A stretch of 10,164 nt of DNA, taken from NCBI GenBank assembly GCA_937996605.1, contig CALKVB010000558.1, positions 1-10,164 of the forward strand, read 5' to 3'. How positions within the stretch are numbered: position 1 is the first letter of the stretch; each line of letters begins with the position of its first letter. Below, piece by piece: positions 5,796 to 10,164 of this stretch. Below the pieces are notes generated by a model. The model was not told the DNA's origin and made no database searches. It saw only the letters and a list, made by a program, of their open reading frames with translations. The position numbers and the translations under genes are program-made. Source of the stretch: an uncultured Oxalobacteraceae bacterium (GTDB lineage: Bacteria; Pseudomonadota; Gammaproteobacteria; Burkholderiales; Burkholderiaceae_D).

Positions 5796-7532
5796 TTAAA
5801 CTGAGAACTGCAATCGATGTAAATTCGCATAAGCAGAATCTCGCGCTAACAATTCATGATGAGTCCCAATTTCAACAATTTTTCCATCAACCAACACAAC
5901 TATCCGGCTGGCCCGTTCAATCGTTGAAAGGCGATGGGCAATTACTAATGTAGTTCGCCCTTGCATTAATTCATCAAGAGCCGCCTGCACGGCACGTTCA
6001 GATTCACTATCAAGCGCAGAAGTTGCTTCATCCAAGATAAGGATAGGCGCATTTTTGTAAATCGCCCGCGCGATTGCCAAACGTTGGCGTTGTCCGCCTG
6101 ATAGACGCATCCCATTATCACCTATCGTGGTATGTATACCCTCAGGCATTTCAATAATCACTTCACGTAGATGAGCAGAATCGATCGCGTATTCGATACG
6201 CTGTTGATCTGGGGTGGCGTCACCGTAGGCAATATTCGCCGCAATCGTATCATCGAATAAAACTACATTCTGACTTACCATGGCGATTTGTTGTCGCAAG
6301 CTCTTCAGCGAAAGTTCAGGCAAGGAAATTCCATCCAATAGAATCTCACCCTGATTCGGCTCGTAAAAACGCGGGACCAAATTCACCAAAGACGTCTTAC
6401 CACCGCCTGACATACCAACTAAAGCAATCGTTTCACCAGCCGCGATATCCAAATTAATATTCTCGAGTGCCGCTTGTTCTTGACCGGGGTAAGTAAAACC
6501 TAATGCACGAAAGCTCAATTGTCCACGAGCGCGTCCATCTATCGTTTTACCTGTCGCCACTTCTGCTTCAGTATCGACCATCGCGAACACAGATTCCGCT
6601 GCCGCCATGCCGCGTTGAATCGGACCATTTAAATCTGCGAGGCGTTTTAATGGCGTCAGCAACATCATCATTGCCGTAATAAAGGTAACGAAATCGCCAA
6701 CGGTGGTTGCATCTTTACGCGCTTGCGCCAAGGCCAGCATGATCACCACTGCAACGGCAATCGACGCCAAAATTTGTGTCAATGGCGTAGTGAAAGAGAC
6801 CGCGACCGTACTCTTCATGGTGTAGCTGCCGAGCTTACGATTCTTTTCCTCGAACCGCTTCTGCTCATAGTCTTGCCCACCAAAAATGCGGATTACTTGA
6901 TGCGCACGAGTCGACTCTTCAATGACCTGAGTCAATTCGCCATTCACTTCTAAAGATTGCTGATTCAACTTACGAAGACGCTTACTTACGCCGCGCACCA
7001 ACAAGGTCATACCTGGAATTAAGATAATAGTAACCAACGTTAACTTCCAATTTAGCCAAACCAAATAAGCCATTAGGGCCACTACCGTGAGCGAGTCCCG
7101 AAACAAAGTAGTGATCGATACTTTGATCATCTCCACAATCTGCTGGGCTTCAAACATAATGGTATTGATAATACGACCGCTGCTTTCCGCATGATAGAAA
7201 CCGACAGGAACATGCATCAGTTTCTCAAAAATTTTAGCGCGTAACTCGTTTAATAAATTCACCGTAATACGGCTCATCAAGTAACTCGTCGTAAAAGTGC
7301 AAAATCCACGCACCACAAAAATGCCGATCAAGCCTGCCGGTACATACCACAATGGAAAGAGCATGCGCTCGCCTTGAAAACCATGATCAAGCAATTTACC
7401 GAGGCCCCAAGGCAAAGCAAGTTCAGTCAACGCGGTGCCTGACATTGTGATGATGGTCCAGAACAAGTACACACCATACTTCGCTACTGAAGACCATAAC
7501 CTTTTGATGATAGAGCCATTCATCTTTGCCAT
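5796..7532 (-). CDS. msbA: Lipid A export ATP-binding/permease protein MsbA
   Basis: A 578-residue ABC exporter half-transporter; the usual MsbA length is about 580. It acts as a homodimer in the inner membrane, flipping lipid A-core to the periplasmic leaflet using ATP. The membrane domain covers about residues 1-320, with hydrophobic segments near 20-45, 60-85, 140-180 and 245-295. The nucleotide-binding domain has Walker A GMSGGGKT (373-380, Lys379), Q-loop Gln421, signature LSGGQ (477-481), Walker B ILILDE (497-502, catalytic Glu502) and switch His533, all intact. ATG 7532 has AAAGGAA ten bases upstream; ATG 7523 is possible but has no such site. It begins 21 bp after the O-antigen ligase-type gene, suggesting co-transcription and a shared envelope job. 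The family also holds multidrug exporters, but length, domain order and the LPS context favour MsbA. Confidence 0.92.
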   Translation of the reverse strand: MAKMNGSIIKRLWSSVAKYGVYLFWTIITMSGTALTELALPWGLGKLLDHGFQGERMLFPLWYVPAGLIGIFVVRGFCTFTTSYLMSRITVNLLNELRAKIFEKLMHVPVGFYHAESSGRIINTIMFEAQQIVEMIKVSITTLFRDSLTVVALMAYLVWLNWKLTLVTIILIPGMTLLVRGVSKRLRKLNQQSLEVNGELTQVIEESTRAHQVIRIFGGQDYEQKRFEEKNRKLGSYTMKSTVAVSFTTPLTQILASIAVAVVIMLALAQARKDATTVGDFVTFITAMMMLLTPLKRLADLNGPIQRGMAAAESVFAMVDTEAEVATGKTIDGRARGQLSFRALGFTYPGQEQAALENINLDIAAGETIALVGMSGGGKTSLVNLVPRFYEPNQGEILLDGISLPELSLKSLRQQIAMVSQNVVLFDDTIAANIAYGDATPDQQRIEYAIDSAHLREVIIEMPEGIHTTIGDNGMRLSGGQRQRLAIARAIYKNAPILILDEATSALDSESERAVQAALDELMQGRTTLVIAHRLSTIERASRIVVLVDGKIVEIGTHHELLARDSAYANLHRLQFSV

Positions 7533-7553
7533 AAAATTCTTATTCCTTTACGC

Positions 7554-8807
7554 TTAGCTTTCGCATTTTCTTGCCAACGGTATTGCGAGCATAATCATCA
7601 TTGCTAAGCCAAATAATGCATCGCGCAAAACGGCGTTGAAAGCGCCTGAGAACGCCATGCTGACAGTCAGCATACACAATGGCATCGCATAATAAGACTG
7701 TTGTCTTGCCATCTGAAATGCAACATACAATTGTCTTCCCCAAAGCGCCAACAAGGCAAATAAACCAAGAATGCCCAATTCACACCAATACAATAAATAA
7801 TCATTATGTGGGGTCGTCATTTTCTCACTCATCTGACCGCGTGCCTCGTCTCGATACAGCGGCAACCATTGGCCAATGCCATGCCCGACCAACCAGCGTT
7901 GTTGGATCAAATGCCAAGTGTTCTTATAGATTTCTAGGCGCATACCATCTTCACTGACACTGCCCTGCTTTCCAAAATCACGCACTTGTTGAATAGTACA
8001 AATGCCACGATTTTTGAAGATCTCAAGTCCATTCATCTGATAACGATCATGCATTTCTTTCGCCAAGCAAGTTAAAGGTGACGGTGCATTTAAGGCCAAA
8101 TATAGGCCTCCACTAATGAGAGTCACAGTCACAACAACTGTCGCGATTTGCCAGCGTTTAAAACAAAATTTTCGACAGGCAAAGATCGCCAATAAGAGGA
8201 AAAAAAGTAAAGCAGCAGTACGTGATTTGCTACATAAGAAAAGCGCCGAAAGCACATAAGTAAAGGCGAATAGACGCCAAATTGTGTGATTGCGATGTGT
8301 TACCCAGTCATGCAACATCCAAGCAGCGGCGATCGCCAAGAGTAACCCGAGCAAGATCGACTTATTGCCCTGATAGATCACATAACTTCGAAATAAAGTA
8401 TTTTCGGGAAGTAAGCCTGCATAGGCAAGAAAAAACAAAGTCGACGCAATCACAGCACCAACAAAAAAGGCGAGAATAGCTTTTTCTTGCCACTCCCCTG
8501 CACCAATGGCCAACATAGGTAACAGAAACCAGTATGTTTGATAATGGAAAAACTGGCTCCAATATTCAGAGTCTTTAGGCGGATTCACAAGAGAAGATCC
8601 GAGACAAATCAAGCTTAAACCCAGAGCAGGCAAGAGCATAGGATGCCTCCGTATGTTGCTCCACTTTTGACTGAAATCTGTAGAAAGTAGAAAGGCAACG
8701 AAAAAACAGAGTAAACCGAAATACATTACGCCCACAGGAAAGAATAGCGTGAGTGGCAGCATTGCTAACACGCTTTGCGGTAAAGTTTTCTTGAGTTCAG
8801 TTTGCAT
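7554..8807 (-). CDS. O-antigen ligase/polymerase family membrane protein (Wzy_C, WaaL-like)
   Basis: A polytopic inner-membrane protein of 417 residues with about ten to twelve hydrophobic segments and one large soluble loop, the layout of O-antigen ligases and polymerases. In 425-residue numbering from GTG 8831, the hallmark sites are SKSRTA (Arg204), Arg298 in EDGMRLEIY, GHGIGQW (316-322) and PHNDYLLYWCELGILG (His342, Glu351). Characterised ligases need loop Arg and His residues like these to move a glycan from undecaprenyl diphosphate to lipid A-core. Two cysteines (255 and 278) lie in the periplasmic loop. The start is unsure: GTG 8831 is 12 bases after the dnaE stop and ATG 8807 is 36 bases after it; neither has a Shine-Dalgarno, so translation may be coupled to dnaE. 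Placement before msbA fits a ligase, but a Wzy polymerase or another glycan ligase cannot be excluded. Confidence 0.82.
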   Translation of the reverse strand: MQTELKKTLPQSVLAMLPLTLFFPVGVMYFGLLCFFVAFLLSTDFSQKWSNIRRHPMLLPALGLSLICLGSSLVNPPKDSEYWSQFFHYQTYWFLLPMLAIGAGEWQEKAILAFFVGAVIASTLFFLAYAGLLPENTLFRSYVIYQGNKSILLGLLLAIAAAWMLHDWVTHRNHTIWRLFAFTYVLSALFLCSKSRTAALLFFLLLAIFACRKFCFKRWQIATVVVTVTLISGGLYLALNAPSPLTCLAKEMHDRYQMNGLEIFKNRGICTIQQVRDFGKQGSVSEDGMRLEIYKNTWHLIQQRWLVGHGIGQWLPLYRDEARGQMSEKMTTPHNDYLLYWCELGILGLFALLALWGRQLYVAFQMARQQSYYAMPLCMLTVSMAFSGAFNAVLRDALFGLAMMIMLAIPLARKCES

Positions 8808-8843
8808 CAATATATTGTTTTGGTATGTCACGAATATCTGGAA

Positions 8844-10164
8844 TTAAGCATATTCGATTTTGACATTGGCAGGCTGCAACCAATCGCCTAACTTCTTGCG
8901 CAATTGATCATCAGGATTCACTCGCCATGCATCGGACAAATACAACTCCGCTGTCGCTACCTTATTTTGATAGTGAATCAAAACAGGGCAGCCCTCTTGG
9001 TTCAGATGCTCACGTAAAATCTCGGCTAGCTTTTTGGTATCGGCACTGGCATCGAGCTTGACTCGCAAACCCTGTGAGAACTGAACCCGCGCGCGACCGA
9101 TATCCATCACTTTTTCTGCAGTAATACGCAAACCGCCATTAAAGCGATCTTCTGAAACTTTGCCGAGCACAGCGAGGAATTCGTCCTCTTTAAATACCGA
9201 TTTAAATTCTTCGGCCAGTTCACCGTACACGGTAACCTCAACTACCGCCGTTCCATCATCGAGTGTCACGATCAATAAGCGACCACGTTGCGTCATTTGT
9301 GAACGCAAACCCGAAATCACACCACCAATCAAACGTAAATCACGTGAAGGTTCCAATTTCGCCAAGGTCGTTTTAATGAACTGCCGTACTTCTGGCGCAT
9401 AGGCGTCGAATAGATGGCCGGACAAATAAAAACCAAGTGCTTGCTTTTCTTCCAGCAAACGCTGGCGATCCGACCAATGCTCTGCCTTCACATATTCTGG
9501 TGGCGGGATCATATCGTCATCGTCACCAAACAAACTGACTTGATTGGCCGAGGCCTCGGCTTGTTCAGCCACTTCCATCGCGAAATCCACACTTGCCAGT
9601 AACACCGCGCGATCCTGTCCAAGACAATCCATCGCACCGGCACGTATCAAAGATTCTATGGTGCGACGATTCACTTGGCGTTTATCGACACGCTTACAGA
9701 AGTCGAACAAATCTGTGAAAGGGCCACCTTCGCGACGAGCATTAACGATACTTTCAATCGCATTTTGACCCGAGCCTTTGACCGCACCCATGCCATAACG
9801 AATCTGCGTCGCTTTTTTGCCAGTCTCGCCAACCGGGACGAAACGATAATCAGACTGATTGATATCAGGTGGTAGCATTTTGAGCTTACAGACATCAATC
9901 GCATCTTCGACTAAGATCTTAACCTTGTCTGTATCGTCCATGGCCAAGGACATATTGGCCGCCATAAACGCGGCGGGATGGTGGGCCTTCAAATAAGCCG
10001 TGTGATACGACAACAAGGCGTATGCGGCAGCATGCGATTTATTAAAACCGTAACCCGCAAACTTTTCCATCAAGTCGAATATCTCGTCGGCTTTTTCTTG
10101 TGACAGTCCATCTTTCGCCGCACCATCACGGAAGATCTGACGGTGCTCGGCCATCTCTTCTGCT
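8844..10164 (-). CDS. dnaE: DNA polymerase III alpha subunit, C-terminal part (cut by window edge)
   Basis: The last 440 or so codons of the replicative polymerase catalytic subunit; the 5' part lies beyond position 10164 and the frame stays open to the edge. The segment starts in the fingers region with the near-invariant KFAGYGFNKSHAAAYALLSY, continues through the helix-hairpin-helix region (MGAVKGSGQNAI... and VNRRTIESLIRAGAMD), and has the beta-clamp-binding motif QVSLF (bases 9528-9542) followed by an acidic GDDDD run. An OB-fold domain (LRLIGGVISGLRSQMTQRGR) and a C-terminal tail domain expected to bind tau complete it. The catalytic aspartates and PHP domain would be upstream and are not visible. 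All seen motifs are intact. It is the first visible gene of a minus-strand run with the ligase-type gene and msbA, 12-36 bp from the next start, so these may be co-transcribed. Confidence 0.96.
   Translation of the reverse strand, partial: AEEMAEHRQIFRDGAAKDGLSQEKADEIFDLMEKFAGYGFNKSHAAAYALLSYHTAYLKAHHPAAFMAANMSLAMDDTDKVKILVEDAIDVCKLKMLPPDINQSDYRFVPVGETGKKATQIRYGMGAVKGSGQNAIESIVNARREGGPFTDLFDFCKRVDKRQVNRRTIESLIRAGAMDCLGQDRAVLLASVDFAMEVAEQAEASANQVSLFGDDDDMIPPPEYVKAEHWSDRQRLLEEKQALGFYLSGHLFDAYAPEVRQFIKTTLAKLEPSRDLRLIGGVISGLRSQMTQRGRLLIVTLDDGTAVVEVTVYGELAEEFKSVFKEDEFLAVLGKVSEDRFNGGLRITAEKVMDIGRARVQFSQGLRVKLDASADTKKLAEILREHLNQEGCPVLIHYQNKVATAELYLSDAWRVNPDDQLRKKLGDWLQPANVKIEYA

Noticed and set aside
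7540..7743. Minus-strand 67-residue frame across the 3' end of the ligase-type gene
   Set aside because: It overlaps a well-supported membrane protein in another frame, and its translation matches no recognisable domain.
9671..9904. Frames on both strands inside dnaE
   Set aside because: They are by-products of strong coding bias in the real dnaE frame, which has intact invariant motifs.

Overview
This 10.2 kb window looks like chromosomal DNA from a Gram-negative proteobacterium. It has an MsbA-type lipid A exporter, an O-antigen ligase-type membrane protein, several Sec-type signal peptides and a YceI-family periplasmic protein. Moderate GC, the style of the DnaE C-terminus and the dnaE / O-antigen ligase / msbA order make me lean towards Betaproteobacteria (Burkholderiales, possibly Oxalobacteraceae-like). 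That placement is inference; no rRNA or other marker is present. I see no tRNA, rRNA, CRISPR, insertion sequence or phage gene.

Left part (1-4683), mostly + strand: an orphan periplasmic solute-binding protein (33-800); a secreted M61-like zinc peptidase (930-2387) that seems to lack the usual C-terminal PDZ domain; a convergent YceI-family periplasmic protein (2420-3031, minus); a 347-bp non-coding stretch (3032-3378) with inverted repeats and a strong intrinsic terminator that no visible + strand gene needs; and a secreted SGNH/GDSL esterase (3442-4683). Its stop codon shares the bases TTAA with the stop of the next, convergent gene.

Right part (4680-10164), all minus strand. Read in the direction of transcription it contains the 3' end of dnaE (8844-10164, cut by the window edge), an O-antigen ligase/polymerase family membrane protein (7554-8807), msbA (5796-7532) and a secreted M28-family protein with all the hallmark residues of glutaminyl-peptide cyclotransferases (4680-5699). 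The first three are 21-36 bp apart and look like one transcription unit. It couples the replicative polymerase to two lipopolysaccharide steps: MsbA flips the lipid A-core to the periplasmic face, where the ligase family joins O-chains to it. The cyclase-like gene sits 96 bp downstream and may have its own promoter.

Five of the eight proteins are predicted to be exported, so the left two-thirds is a cell-envelope/secreted neighbourhood rather than one obvious pathway. I do not see clear evidence for a novel multi-gene system. The best leads are the orphan terminator with its upstream RNA-like structure (3202-3331), the PDZ-less M61 peptidase, and the glutaminyl-cyclase-like enzyme.
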